NCBI GenBank assembly: GCA_037957365.1
Contig: JARHVA010002127.1
Span: 1,115,001-1,179,000 of the forward strand
Origin: Torreya grandis
Taxonomy: Eukaryota; Streptophyta; Pinopsida; Cupressales; Taxaceae
DNA length: 64,000 nucleotides
Reading direction: 5' to 3'
In this document: positions 12,661 through 24,332 of the stretch, in pieces
How positions within the stretch are numbered: the first letter of the stretch is position 1
Layout of the letters: every line of letters starts with the position of its first letter
Program-made: the position numbers and the translations under genes
The notes under the pieces: generated by a model
Database searches by the model: none
The model's input: only the letters and a program-made list of their open reading frames with translations
Told to the model about the DNA's origin: nothing

Positions 12661-13864
12661 TCTAATCTAAAGGGGCCAACTCTCAATATAGGTAAATTAT
12701 TCATGTTATCACTTCCAAGTATGTTATTTTAGACAATTTTATCTATCACAAAGCCTTTGATGGCATGTTTATGAGATGTGTATACCAAGAGGAGTCTGAA
12801 AGGGTCCTCTTTCATTGTCATAGTAGGGTCTATGGTGGTCACTTTAGTGGCCACATGACTACTCAAAAAATACATAAAATGGAATATTTCTATCCCACAC
12901 TTGAACATGATGTTGAATATGTCAAGAAATGTGATAAGTGTCAACACTTTTCTCATAAGATCCACATTCTTCCTTGGATTATATAGCCTATTTATATGCC
13001 TTTACCCTTTTCCACTTGATCTAGATCTGATAGGTAAGCTTTCCCCCACTTATTTCGATGGTAAACATTTCGTATTCATACCCACTAAATATTTCACTAC
13101 GTGGGAAAAATAAATGCCTCTTACAATTTTTATTGGTTCAGTCATTAAAAAAATTTACCAAATCATTTGTCAATTTGGAATTCCACAAATTATCATAATA
13201 GACAATGGATATCCCTTTTAAAACCTAAGGTATGTAAAGTATGTAATAAAATTTTCCATGTCACATCACATAGACTCATTTTATTATCCATAGTCTAACA
13301 ACCAAGATAAATCCACTAATAAGACCCTAAAGTCAATCTTAGTCAAAATAGTCAAAGATTCTAAATGATATTGGCACTTACAACTTTATCCAACACTTTG
13401 GGTTTATAGAACTAGATTAAAATGCCCATGAGAGTAACTATGTATTCCCTTGTGTTTGGATCTAAATATATTCTACCTATTGAAGTTGAGATACTTAGAC
13501 TTTGAATCTCTCTCTAGGGTCTCCTTGGCCATGAGGAATATATGAAAGCATGACTAGCTGAACTTGAGACCTCATATGAATGTCAAATCATTACTACATA
13601 GAACCATGTCATGTATGCAAATTACATGTGCAAAAAATATAAAAAATTCTATGAGTTCCCTATGCATGTAAGATATCTCCTCCTTAGGCTCAATAACTGC
13701 ATTGATAAGAAGAAAGGAGAAGGTCGAAAGTTTAAACTAACTAATTAAGCCCTTACCTAGTGGCTGAAGATTTTCAAAATAAAGCCTATCAGTTATGCAC
13801 TTTAGAAGGTAATGAGTTCATTGAATATGTGAAATATTTACACCTTAAGTTTTTTTATATTTAG
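12661..13864 (+). pseudogene. E1 integrase (degenerate)
   Basis: The zinc-binding domain is well kept at 12,760-12,960: FHCHSRVYGGHFSGHMTTQK gives the histidines and KKCDKCQHF the cysteines, with YFYPTLEHD between them. The core follows with PLDLDLIGKLSP (first Asp), IIIDNGYPF (second Asp), and NNQDKSTNKTLKSI where the family has NGQAEATNKTL, so the catalytic Glu is Lys. The C-terminal part has EEYMKA and, near 13,760-13,864, YLVAEDFQNKAYQLCTLEGN, the usual integrase tail, ending at a TAG at 13,862-13,864. At least three frameshifts and several stops are present. Confidence 0.8.
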
Positions 13865-14529
13865 TTCTTTCATGTCACATTTCCTTCATTACATTACATT
13901 TTATTTAGCCTATGTGTTGATTTACATATCAAATGTTATGTTTGGTGATTATTTGGTTTTTAAGTTCACGTAACATGAAATTTTCATGATGAAACATATC
14001 ATGTCATTTCATTTTTCACACTACCCTAATATTTTATAGAAAACATTATCAAAATAAAAATTACATTGGTTCTTTCCTTAGTTATTACAAGAAAATTACA
14101 CCTATTTTCCATATATATTCTTGTAAAACTTAGAAAATATTATCCTATAGCCTAGTCTAGAAGCTTGTCTATGATAGAGTCTCCTCTTATGATGCCTTAT
14201 AAATCATAACATTGGCATGCTAAAAAAGAAGTTACTTTACGTACCTAGCTTGGTCTTCAGTGACGAGCCCTTACATATTACTAGTTGCATGGCGGCCAAG
14301 ATTTGGGGGAAAAGGCCTTGAAAATAGAATGACACTCTTATCAAAAGCTTATGTAACACCAAAACTAAAATCCACATCTTTCTCCTTGTTAACCTTTGGT
14401 TTTGAGTCCTCACATATTACTAGTTGCATGGGGTTATCATTAGGGTTATGTACCTTTTACTTGCCTATATCTATCCCTTGGTGATGAGCCCATGTGTCTT
14501 CCTAGTCACATGAGACTAAGTGTAGGGGG
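13865..14529 (+). other. E1 3' untranslated region with degenerate tandem repeats
   Basis: No coding signal. A 23-bp block, CTTACATATTACTAGTTGCATGG, lies at 14,270-14,292 and recurs nearly unchanged at 14,409-14,431. Each copy is preceded by a TGGTyTTvAGTgA-like segment, and a third weaker copy follows from 14,478 (GGTGATGAGCCCATGTG...). The period is about 140 then about 75 bp. Just before the LTR lies TAGGGGG (14,523-14,529), the likely polypurine tract. Repeats upstream of the PPT are known in Tat-lineage elements. Confidence 0.6.
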
Positions 14530-15542
14530 TGAAAAATAAAAGTGAAATTTAAATGTAGAATCAATATTGATTCAAAAAGTGTCTAAATAAAAATTTGTTC
14601 AAAAATCCTATCTACATGCCCATGCTGAAAAAGGTAGCTTTATCCCAATTTTATTAGGGTTATTTATCTCTAGATGAATCCAATAAAGTTAGTATTTTTT
14701 ATGTCTATCAATAAGTACAATTCCCCCTTTACCCATAATGATTAATTCATCTTCCTTTTTCCAAAAAAAAATTTATTCATTATTTTCATATTTTATCATC
14801 TCATATTTATCCTATCTCCCTTTTCATTCCCCTACTAAAAATTGGAATTCATTTCTTTTGTATAAAATAATAATTGGGTCATCACATGTAAAATAATTTC
14901 TAGCACATACATACTTTCATATTTATCCACCATATTACATCATTTGCATACATTTTTTTTTCACAGATATAAGCATTATCAAAAGAATTTTATCAAAAAA
15001 CATAGAGATACATGGTATATCATCACATGCCTAGTCATTTAAAGTGCAAAAACTAAGAATCAAACATGAAAGTTAAAGCATGTAACACATAATGACAATT
15101 CACTAATAGGTAAACCAAAATATATCCATCTAGATCAGAATAACTATCAATTTTATACAATAAGAATATCTAATACAATTGCTTCCATAAAAGACCAATG
15201 TGTCTCAAAATCTCAAAAAATAAAAAGAAATGTACCAATATGTATTGATATGAACAATATCTCAAGATCCTATCCTCCTCTGAGAGGGACTTAATGTAGT
15301 ATAATAATGGGGCTTATGGATCCTATGGTGTATCCTACTAGAATAATCCTAATAAACTATCTCTACAACTTGAATGATCTTATTCCACCTCATGTGGGAA
15401 CCTCTATAAAAGGTCATGTATCTTGTATATTGGCTAGAATAAAACTGACCTCCTATGGATATCAATGCATCCACCTAATACTATGATCTCTTATCTCTCA
15501 CCTCCACATCATTATTCTCTATTCTTAATCTAGTTAGCAACA
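14530..15542 (+). repeat. E1 3' LTR
   Basis: It starts TGAAAAATAAAAG directly after the G-rich tract and is placed to end at AGCAACA (15,542). It contains a promoter-like TATAAAAGG at 15,405 and AATAAA at 15,438, in the expected order for U3-R-U5. No second copy is in the window, so the right edge is an estimate. Otherwise it is AT-rich and gene-free. Confidence 0.55.
15405..15413 (+). promoter_or_regulatory. E1 LTR TATA box
   Basis: TATAAAAGG follows CACCTCATGTGGGAACCTC and lies about 25 bases upstream of AATAAA (15,438-15,443), consistent with the retrotransposon promoter and a nearby polyadenylation signal. Confidence 0.55.
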
Positions 15543-17137
15543 TAGATTCAAGGTAAGCTATAGTAAAGACATAAGTGTGCCAAGATATCCTAGTAGGCAA
15601 TTTGATCTGATATTAGTTCATTTCTAATGATATCGATGCCCAACTTAAAAAGGTTTATCGAGGTGTCCTTAATCATGGTCCTCCATCTTTTCACGGTATA
15701 TAAAATCATAAGGTAAAATTAATCTATGTCAGATCTAGTCATATAAAAATCAAAGTAGTAAATCAATTAAGTAGTCAAGCTAAAAGTGAAAAATAATTAA
15801 TAAGTTGAAATGCATACATTAAAATTTTACCTAGGTCATGATCATGTTAATATAGACCATAGTCATAATCAGTAGCCTTCTCTTCTTTAACATTGAGTTA
15901 TTTTTCTATCTCAATTTACTTTGGACCCTCGTTATCTCCACGTACCTATTTTTTCTATTGTAGAGTATCTTACTAAGGTGGTGATGGTGTGGGAGCTACC
16001 TACCATAATATTATCAGATCCTATCCCCCTATGTAACTCATGGATGAACCACTCAAGTTATGGGCACCCCTTGTACAATCAATTTTCATGTTATCTGTCC
16101 CAATCCTCTAGCATGCCTATGTACACCACTATTGGTATGGGAAGGTTACCCACATAGGGCATGTTAAACTATTAAGGCACCCTATCCACTAAGTATACCT
16201 TAACCTATAGTAGTTTGTCTCTTACCTAGGTGGCCCTAGCCCTTACCATGAGGTAGATGGATATCCCATCCCACTATCTAACTATGCCTTGGTATGGAAT
16301 GACTATCACTTATGTCATTGTTAAGGTATTGATTTCCTAGGAAAAATCTTAGAATAACACAACATTTATCCATATTGAGGCACTAATGGCCCCTACATCC
16401 CCAAGATAACTCCCCTTTGTTGGGGGATCATTTCCTCATAGACCCAGATCATGAAGAGTGTGGGTTGACTAATATAAATTATTCATAATATGGTCACATG
16501 ATACAAGTCTCTTTAGGTATAATCTAAGATTTATTGGCCCTAATAAAAATGAGTTCCCTTCTCCTCGATCTAGTAGATGGTCAGGGATTAGATATATAGT
16601 ATCCTATCAGTCCCCTTGTCATCCAAAATTTAGGATGCAGGATATCAATAATAAATTTACATATACTAGGGATCATTGATCCCTAAATATTGAAAAACCT
16701 CACTCCACACTTTACACCCATGTTAGGTGCTCCAACATTATCAAAATGTTTATCTCAGCCCATTGCCGCAACCTTGCTCTTGGCCTCTAGAGTTCCACCA
16801 ACTGACCTATCATCAGTAGACCTATAATAATTTACATTTTAATGAGAGCAATAGTCCATTATAATTGGGTCTAAGGAAATGAAAAAGTGTTTTGACTAAG
16901 ATCCTAATAGGTGATCAAGTCACACAAGAGCCTATTTGAAGTGGGAATGGTCCCCACCTATGCAACTCAAAAAATCCTAGCTTGATCTAATATCACCAAC
17001 TTGTTTATTATCGATAATGGCATAACATGAGAAAGCCACTCCTACTCTTGATATTTTATCTAATGAATATAAGTCCCTTACAATAATAAGAGACCTTACA
17101 TTATCCCCTTTTCCCTTTTTCTAATATTTAAACAAGC
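15543..17137. other. Unassigned sequence between E1 LTR and E3
   Basis: About 1.6 kb without a recognisable domain on either strand. It is slightly less AT-rich than its surroundings, with short open stretches such as 15,921-16,157. These show no family motif and no conserved start or stop context. It may be decayed transposon or old unique sequence. Confidence 0.4.
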
Positions 17138-17814
17138 TGTATACACCCTAAATTGGTCAAGAAACCACACATGTCATATCTTTTTATAGTCCTCTTTGTA
17201 GGAGACTCTGACTAGAGAATATGAGCCTTGTCTCCACTATCCATGTCTTTATTTTTGCTTATCTTGGTCTTGTTTCTTGATTTTGTCACCTTTTTTCCCA
17301 TTACTAGTCATTCAAAACCTTTTGACCAGTGATTCCACCTCAGCTAGATAGTATTCCCCATTCCAATCCTATTTCTTGGGGTCTCGAGCCTATAAGATAA
17401 GAGCACCAAAATTGGACAATAGTAGTGAACATGAAAGTGTCCCATTTTCAATGCTCCTATCCATTTACATTTTAAGCTCCAACAGTCATTTTTCTTTGCT
17501 TAACAGGTCCCTAACCCTTCTTACCTCTCCCTTAAGTTTTGTTTACCTTTTTTATGTTGGTTAATGTGAATAAATATCCCAAATTCAAAATAGAGAATCT
17601 CTTATATAAAGGACTTCACAAGGCATTTTATATCTAGCACTTACTACTTTTGCACAATAAATAAATAAAATCAGTCAATAGTATATCTTAGACTTTTGCG
17701 TCATACAGAAATTTGCATGCTTAATCAAATAAGGGCCTAGGTGAAATTTTATTCTTGAATCTACCTACATGTTGATTATTTATGCTCCCTAAGGGAGAAC
17801 TCCATTTGATCTAA
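17138..17814 (+). repeat. E3 5' LTR
   Basis: It aligns over its length with 35,368-36,042; shared landmarks include TGTATACACCC at the start, TTTGGTGCTC-like blocks and CCCTAAGGGAGAAC near the end. A TATA box, TATATAAA, lies at 17,603-17,610 and is kept in the other copy, supporting plus orientation. The inner edge is set where the copies stop matching (CATTTGATCTAA). No standard primer-binding site is evident just after it. Confidence 0.85.
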
Positions 17815-17945
17815 TTTCACATGACAATTTATTGCATATTAAAAAAGAATTAACATCTTCTCTTAGCCCTCTCCCTAGTGATAATGGAAGTGATAATGAG
17901 TATGATAGTGAACATGCAAATTAATATGACAATGAGAGTGAATAT

Positions 17946-18166
17946 GAAAGTGATACTTCTACTCCTCCCCTTTCAAATGAATAAAATTCTATTTGTGATA
18001 ATGCATGAATAATGATGACTATTATGCATATAGTGAATTAAAAAATGCATCTCATGAAAGTGATACTTCTACTCCTCCCCTTTCAAATGAATAAAATTCT
18101 ATTTGTGATAATTCATGGAATAATGATGACTATTATGCATATAGTGAATTAAAAAATGCATCTCAT
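17946..18166 (+). repeat. 110-bp tandem duplication in E3 gag N-terminus
   Basis: Two head-to-tail copies (17,946-18,055 and 18,056-18,166), each beginning GAAAGTGATACTTCTACTCC and ending AAAATGCATCTCAT. They are nearly identical apart from a one-base indel and a substitution near GCATGAATAA / TTCATGGAATAA. The high identity beside strongly decayed surroundings suggests a recent duplication. Since 110 is not a multiple of three, it shifts the frame. Confidence 0.9.
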
Positions 18167-19884
18167 GCTTCTAAATCTTATCTCACTCCTCTCAAACATA
18201 ATGTATTACAAAATATTGCTTCTATTTCTATGCATAATTCTACTTCAAATGATGCACATGTCAATGATAACATCACATCTTCTATTCAATTAGAATGTGA
18301 TTCACTAAATACTAAAGATACTAATGAATCTCCCAAGCCACCCCTACTACAATAACACCTATTTCTCACTCTTCACCTAAAGAGAATGGTAGCCCACATC
18401 CTTCTACTAAGGTCCAAGTTACCATTTTTCCAAAGGTTCAAGTGATTACACCTCATCTTTATGATCCAATTGCTAAATGTAGCATTCCCATGGCTAAAAT
18501 AAACCACTTAAATGAACCACTTAAAGATACTAATAAACCATCCTAAGAGATTATTTATTTGATGCATGTAGTTGATCAATTACAACACCAAGTACATGTC
18601 CTTACTTTGGAAAACAAGGTTTATAAGTCTTTCATGGATGTCAATGACTTACATGGTAACCCTCTTCCAAAGACATTTGTCAAAGCTTCATTGCCTAAGC
18701 ATTTCTAGATACCATCATTGCCTCAATTTAATGGAACTAGAGATCCATTCATACACTTTAAATCCTTTTAGAAGGCTTTACCATCTCATGTGAGTCATTT
18801 GATTCTACTTAAGTTGTTCTAGTAGACATTAGTGAGTAATGCATAAAATTGGTTCTTTCATCTACTCCTTGTCAATTATTTGCATACATATTATGACTTA
18901 GAGGAGGAATTTCTCAAATATTACATAAAAAACATGAGCCCTCATGTTACATATGAGAAACTTGTTGAATTACATTAGAATACTTCAAAGCCAGTTAGTG
19001 ATTATATATTATGATTCAAGACTCACATGTTAAGATTGATATATAAACCAAAAAATTTAGAGATTTATCATATATTTATTAAGTGGATTCACCAACCCCT
19101 CCTAAAGCATATATTATATCAAATAGAGTCCTCTTTTATGCACTTACGTTATACAGTTTTAGCCTTGGAAAATAAATTAGGATTGATTAAGTTAGATTCA
19201 GTTGATTGGATTACTCTAGGTTTCATAGCATTACCTCCATCTATAGATCCTAGTACTCATTATCCACCATATATAAAATATGATAGGAGACCATAGCTAG
19301 AAAACTTACCAATTAAGAACATATAGCTAATTTCCAGAGCACCACCTATAGTATGCACTATACAGAACAATAGTAGGGCACCACTACAATTTGATTCAAA
19401 GTGAGATAGCCCATATGTCATATTATTAAAACTAGTATATATAATATTAATCACATTACCTTCTACTCATCACTGATATCCACATATCCTACACAAGCAA
19501 CCACATCAACCCTTTTGTAACTATCATCATATTTATAGACACAGAGACAATGATTGTTATAGACTCAAGGACTATATTAATAGATGTGTTGATAATGGCA
19601 TCATAAAATTCACAATGGGTGCACCAAGATCTCCTCCATCATGGATCATAGACCTAATTCCTCCATGACTAATTCATCCCAAGACATTCCTTCACAATAA
19701 TCATTGATTACTCATGATGAGAGTAATGTAGTTTCTAGGATAGAGCCTCATACAAGATCTCCTATCCCACCTACTCAGAGGGTTTGGAAACTAGTACAGT
19801 GGAGTAGCCTACATATAATAGTGTATTTCATAGAGTATATAGTGTAATTCCATATACATATCCATCATAGTCACAAGTACCACA

Positions 19885-20046
19885 GTAGAGTTTTTAGGGT
19901 CCTATCTCATGTAGCAATCCACTACATTTAAGATTAGATGAACCCACATCATAGAGTACTGCTCCAGATAGATATTCACTAGAGCTAAGTTTTTAAGGAC
20001 CTATTTCACTTATCAATGTGATATGATTGAGATTAGATGAGCCCCC
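19885..20046 (+). repeat. E3 Gag C-terminal tandem repeats (part left of N1)
   Basis: Two diverged copies of a unit of about 105 bp. One encodes GPISCSNPLHLRLDEPT near 19,896-19,950 and the next GPISLINVI-stop-LRLDEPP near 19,999-20,046. A third copy continues on the right side of N1 at about 30,875-30,940 (GVISHNNPL-stop-L-stop-IDEPA). Removing N1 restores the spacing at about 103 and 111 bases. Confidence 0.7.
20042..20046 (+). repeat. N1 target-site duplication, left copy (CCCCC)
   Basis: Five bases CCCCC just outside the left LTR, matching 30,815-30,819 just outside the right LTR. The E3 repeat frame resumes across the site. Being a homopolymer, it is less decisive than a mixed sequence. 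Confidence 0.75.
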
Positions 20047-20623
20047 TATTGATGTAGTGGATTGCACATAGGCCATGAGGCCAAGATCCTACCTTCCACA
20101 CATCAAAATGGAAACTCCCCTCTCACATGTGGGACTGGCGAAGCTGGAGGGGAGAGTCTCTAGGTAAGGGCTAGCTCCCTTTGATGCATCTGATTTGTTC
20201 CAATAAGTGATAATATAGGTATATAGATATATAATGGGGGGTGAAAAGGGAGAAGGATTACAGGAAAACAAAACTACTCTAAAAGAGGTGATGCACCAAA
20301 TGATTCAACCTACTCACACTCACACTTGAAGCTAGACAAACACATACGTACAATTCAAACTGGCATAAGGACTAGGTTACATGAGGCTTAATAGGGAGGA
20401 TTTAATGGAACACATATAAAATAGAGACTCACCAAAGGTGCTATAGAAAGTCACACTATATAGTAGCTTCTTCTATCTCTGCAATTCCAAATACAGCTAT
20501 CCTTGTCACCTGTAGAAATGGCACCAAAATAGAGGTAAAAATGCATTTATTGATTTCAAGTGAAAATTTGCTAGGGCTTCACCTTAAAAATGTGAAATAT
20601 CCTTTTCCAAATGACAAGTCTCT

Positions 20624-20631
20624 AATATATA
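20624..20631 (-). promoter_or_regulatory. N1 LTR TATA box (left copy)
   Basis: The minus strand reads CCTCTATATATTAGAGACTTGTCATTTGG. The same block is kept at 29,097-29,104 and in the solo LTR at 56,747-56,754. Conservation in three copies supports it as the element promoter. Confidence 0.55.
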
Positions 20632-21381
20632 GAGGAAGGAAGGAGGCCATTTGGTGCCCCTTTTTACAAATGACCCATTTGCGCTCCGGTCATTGGGAAG
20701 AGCAAGCTGCTTAAACATCAATGAGAAATTATGAGCTGCACCATTTGTCTGCTTATTAATGTAAAATGAAGAAAAATGGGTCACACTATTAGCCATTTTT
20801 GCCTCTTAATAATCAATTCATGGGCACTGTATCACCTACTAGAGTAACTTCTTAAATCAGCACCTCCTTTCACCACTTGGGCTATCTGCCTGTTCTTACA
20901 CTTGGCAATTTTCTCTCTTTGTTCTATGGGCTCTTTATCTTCTTCTTGATTTGTCTCTTTTTGATCCTTCAGCCCTTGAGGTGATCTTCTAGTGGGTCAC
21001 TACATTTCTTGCGCTGCTTCCCTGGTTGGTGAGCAAGCATTTTAAAAACCAACAGTTATTTCACCGCTTTAAATTTGACGCCCACACGCTCATCGTCGCT
21101 TGGACTTTTCCTTCAGCTTTTTTATTTGCCCTTTTCCTTTGTTTTGGACCTTCCTGAAGGGGAAGTGTCCCTTTGACTCTGGAGAGATACCCTTCATTTT
21201 GCCACCAAGAGTCCCCCGCAAGGGTACTTGTCCTTCGGCAGTCTTTGTCTTTTCGGCCCTCTCTGCGGGTCTCTTTTGCTTTAGGCTTTTTCTCGTGGAC
21301 AAAAAGTCTACAGGAATTGGATGCTTTGACTTCCCCAGGTCTTTTTTTTTAGGCTAGTGGCCTTCTTCTAAATTCCTTTAG

Positions 21382-21417
21382 ACTTTTTGTCTGAAGGAAT
21401 TCCTTCAGACAAAAAGT
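21382..21417. repeat. 36-bp perfect palindrome in N1 LTR
   Basis: Both arms meet at a central GAATTC; each arm reads ACTTTTTGTCTGAAGGAA inward. With one mismatch it extends further. The right LTR has the same structure as a 40-bp perfect palindrome at 29,854-29,893. Confidence 0.95.
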
Positions 21418-22565
21418 TTGAAAGAATTCATTTCAATGCTAAGTCCAAAAAATCTTAACTTTGCGGCTCTTTTCCTTTGAAGTGCTTCCTACTCTCCACA
21501 AGGGCTCTTGAACCTAAGACTACCCTCTGCAAGGGCACCTATCCTTTGGCTTTAAGATGCTCCCTTGAACCAAGCCATTGAACCAACCAATTGAATCAAA
21601 AATGGTTTAATAGTTCAACACTGTGCATTGAGCCTTCAAACCCTCCATGGTGAACCAAGTGATTTAAACCAAGTGATTGAACCAAGTGTTGAACTCACTA
21701 ATTAAACCAAGTGATGAACCAAGTGTTTGAACCAAATGATGAACCTACTAATTAAACCAAGCATTGAAATAATTGATTGAACCACGTGATTAAACCAAGT
21801 GATTGAACTCGCTGATTGAACTAGTTCAATGGTTCAAAGGTGCTAACTCTTAAAAAGCTTATGTCATTTGAACCACTCTTCCAACCTTAAGGAAAAGTGT
21901 CTTCTGAACCATTTTAGCTCTCTTTCCTTGTGAATTTCTTTAGATAAGAGTCTGAAGAAGTTTTACAAAACCTTGCACTCTCTAAACTGGTTCTTCATCT
22001 GTCAACAAATTACACCTACATAGTTCATAGAAAACTCACTACTGAGTCCATAGAAAATCAAGCCCTATAGATTTCATAGAAACCCAAACCCTATAGAGTC
22101 CATAGAAATAGACCTGCAGAAGTCTGTAAAAATTCTTAGACTTGTGCAAAATCAAAAATGAATTGGCCTAAAACATCAGAGGAAGAAGGGGACTGATATT
22201 TGGCCTATTAGACCCAAAAATGGTCAACAAATTGGTGACTCTTAGGGGAAGCATGCCTGTTATGCTTAGAAGCTAGTTGCCTCAAAATCCATTGGGCATG
22301 GGGTCAGATTGTAACTTAAAGATTAACAAGCTTTGATAAATATAGAGCCAATCATGAAGATTTACCTCAAAAGGAAATGAAAACACACACAAAGCTAAGA
22401 AAACTACCAACATGTGCAGAAAGCACTTAGGGAAAAATAGGAGAAAAGCAAGGGAAAATATATACATGATGGAGAAGGGGCTCAGTGGTAATGCTTAAGA
22501 TATATCCCATTAATTGGGATATGCAATTCTTCACCATCTAACCTAGAGAGTTGGAATGCATTATG

Positions 22566-23870
22566 CTACTTACACTGAGTGATTATGTATGGGCCACTCC
22601 ATAGGGTGTCAAACTTTGCATGCTTTCTAGGCTTAGCTCGGTCTTCATCCCATTTCAAGACAATGTCTCCTTCAGAGAAACCTTTTGATGAAGATTTCTT
22701 GTCGAAGTGTCTCTTCACTTGTTGTTGGCAACTGGTCATAGAAGCCATAGCTTGGTCCCTTATCTCTTGGAGTTCTATTAGCTCACATAGCCTAACCTCC
22801 ATGTTATTTCCTTCTTCTAATTGTAGCTGGCAAGCGAGATCCAAGGCTGGCAACTCAAGTGAAATGGGGAGCCTAGCTTCCCTTCCATAGACAAACATGT
22901 ATGGCAAGTTGTTACTTGCCCTCTTCAGGGTGACCCTATCTGCCCACAGGGCTATTTTCAACTTGGCATGCCAAGTCCTCTAATTTTCCTCCATGGTTCA
23001 CTTGATGATCCTAATCAGGGTCTTATTTGTAGACTCAGCCAGTCCATTCCCCTGTGGGTAGTAATTAGATGAAGTGCTGAGATATATACCATATCTTAGC
23101 ACCCATTCACTTGTTTTGGTTCCCAAAAAATCTAATGCATTATCTAATATTATGGTTGTTAGAACCCCTAACCTTGCCACCAAGTCCTCATAAAAATCTA
23201 GGACCACACTTTCATTTACCTCCTTCAGAGCAATAGCCTCTACCCATATTGTGAAATAATCCATGGCAGTCAAGACCCACTTGTGTCCAGCACTGGAGGG
23301 AGGATTAATCATTACTATGAAGTCCAAGCCCCATTGCATGAATGGCTGCTCCGCCTGAATAGGCTATAAAGGTATGGTAGCCAACCATTGCTTCCCATCA
23401 AAAAGCATTCACTTCGTGCACTTTCTTACCTAGGCATGGGTGTCCCTGAAAAGAGTAGGCCAAAAATAGCTAGCTCTCATTATTCTTGTTACAATAGCCC
23501 TAGGATAAAAATGACCATTCGCTGGTCCATCATGGAACTTAGACAGCACCCTGTCAGCCTGAAATGAGTCCAAGCATCTTAAAATGACTCCTGAGAGATC
23601 CTTCTTGAACAACACTCCATCAATCAGGGCATATGGGAGACATTGGAATCTGAAATACCTTCTCTTGGTCTTGTCAAGTGAGTGCAGGCACTCACCAGTA
23701 AGAAGGAAATGCCTCACGTCTGATGTCCAATCCCTCATGACAGTTGGTTCTTTTACTATAGTTGCATCATAGATTAGTAGACTATCCTCCTTGTGTTGTT
23801 TAAAGTCTACAGTGAGGTGTTCACACAGGCCTCTTCCTCTTACTAGTTTGGTGATCTTGATATCTACATC
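22566..23870 (-). pseudogene. N1 integrase
   Basis: The zinc-binding region is near 23,560-23,430: KFHDGPANGHFYPRAIVTRI then ASYFWPTLFRDTHA then VRKCTK, with the last cysteine lost at a stop. The core has PFMQWGLDFIVMI (first Asp), TIILDNALDFLG (second Asp) and YYPQGNGLAESTNKTLIRI (Glu), so the D,D,E triad is present. NLPYMFVYGREARLPISLEL and KGFSEGDIVLKW, PRKHAKFDTLWSGPYII form the C-terminal part. Stops separate three long open segments (24,038-23,430, 23,339-22,998 and 22,961-22,566), so only a few changes break it. It would have inserted the cDNA with the 5-bp duplication seen here. Confidence 0.9.
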
Positions 23871-24332
23871 ATATTCCATCACCTTAGTGATCCACCCTGC
23901 TCTCTTCTCATTTAGATCTTGGTTGATCAAGAAATCCTTGATGCCAGGATGTGGAACCATGAGGTGAATTCTACTATTGGACAATATGTGTCTGAATTTC
24001 TTCAAACTCCATATGACTGCGAAGACTTGCTTTTCCACATATGTGTATTTGACTTCAAAACCTTCTAGGCCTTGGCTAAAAAATGCAATTGGCTACTCAA
24101 GGTTATCATCACTTGCTTGGGTAACCATGGCAGAGATTACCTCTTCATTGACGAAGGTGTAGAGGTTGAAATCTTTGGTGAAGTCAAGGCTGATCAAAGT
24201 AGGAGCCCAGGCTATGGCCTGCTTGATTTCTTCAAAACTATATTTTCTCTATATTGTCCATGTGAACTCCTCACCCTTCTTCAACATAGAGGCCAATGGC
24301 TTGACCATCTCTACAAAATTTGGGATAAATCT
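23871..24332 (-). pseudogene. N1 RNase H (Ty3/gypsy type, after RT)
   Basis: Downstream of the RT the frame reads DFNLYTFVNEEVISAMVTQA, then PIAFFSQGLEGFE then VKYTYVEKQVFAVIWSLKKF then RHILSNSRIHLM. This is the gypsy RNase H order (FxLYTxVxxxAIGAVLxQ, then YSRxLxxxExxYxxxEKxxLAxVWAxxKxRHYL). It lacks several acidic residues of the family, as many plant copies do. Stops occur in its first third. It runs directly into the integrase segment. Confidence 0.75.

Larger units (their letters stand above)
12225..15542 (+). mobile_element. E1: 3' part of a Tat/Athila-like Ty3/gypsy element
   Basis: This is the right-hand remainder of an element whose 5' half should lie left of the window, because E0 is inserted in its RNase H region at 12,224/12,225. 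In order it has RNase H, integrase, a repeat-bearing 3' untranslated region, a short G-rich polypurine tract and an LTR with a TATA box. Reading frames are broken by many stops. The class call rests on integrase motifs and on the long 3' UTR with internal repeats. Confidence 0.75.
17815..20046 (+). pseudogene. E3 Gag (degenerate, split by N1)
   Basis: The Gag core is at 18,720-19,240. In the plus frame FNGTRDPFIHFKSF, then LSHL/LILLKLF, then NWFFHLL, then YDLEEEFLKYYIKNMSPHVT, then YEKLVEL is the plant retrotransposon gag domain, including the EEFLKxY helix. It continues with IFIKWIHQPLLKHILYQIES then FMHLRYTVLALENK. Further on, NDCYRLKDYINRCVDNGII resembles the zinc-free Cys/His segment seen in Tat-like Gags. 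The N-terminal part (17,840-18,600) is rich in Ser, Asp, Glu and Asn. Internal stops lie mostly where Gln or Trp is expected (for example SF-stop-KAL and LF-stop-stop-TL). The C-terminal repeats are listed separately. Confidence 0.8.
20047..22229 (-). repeat. N1 3' LTR (left copy)
   Basis: It aligns end to end with 28,519-30,814. The edge reads TATTGATGTAGTGG against TGTTAACGTAGTGG in the right copy, so the terminal TG has become TA. It ends CCAAAAATGGTCAACA. It contains a promoter-like TATATATT on the minus strand, a 36-bp palindrome, a minisatellite-like run of TTGAACCAAGTGA motifs (about 21,640-21,830) and a short array of TAGAAA-type units (about 22,040-22,130). Open stretches inside it have no recognised product. 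Confidence 0.9.

Noticed and set aside
15921..16157. 78-codon frame as a small gene
   Set aside because: No motif, no conserved flanks and a length expected by chance; left as unassigned sequence.
21090..21357. Overlapping open frames on both strands in the N1 LTR (also 55,512-55,860 in the solo LTR)
   Set aside because: They lie in LTR sequence, are not kept open in the other LTR copies at equivalent places, and show no domain.
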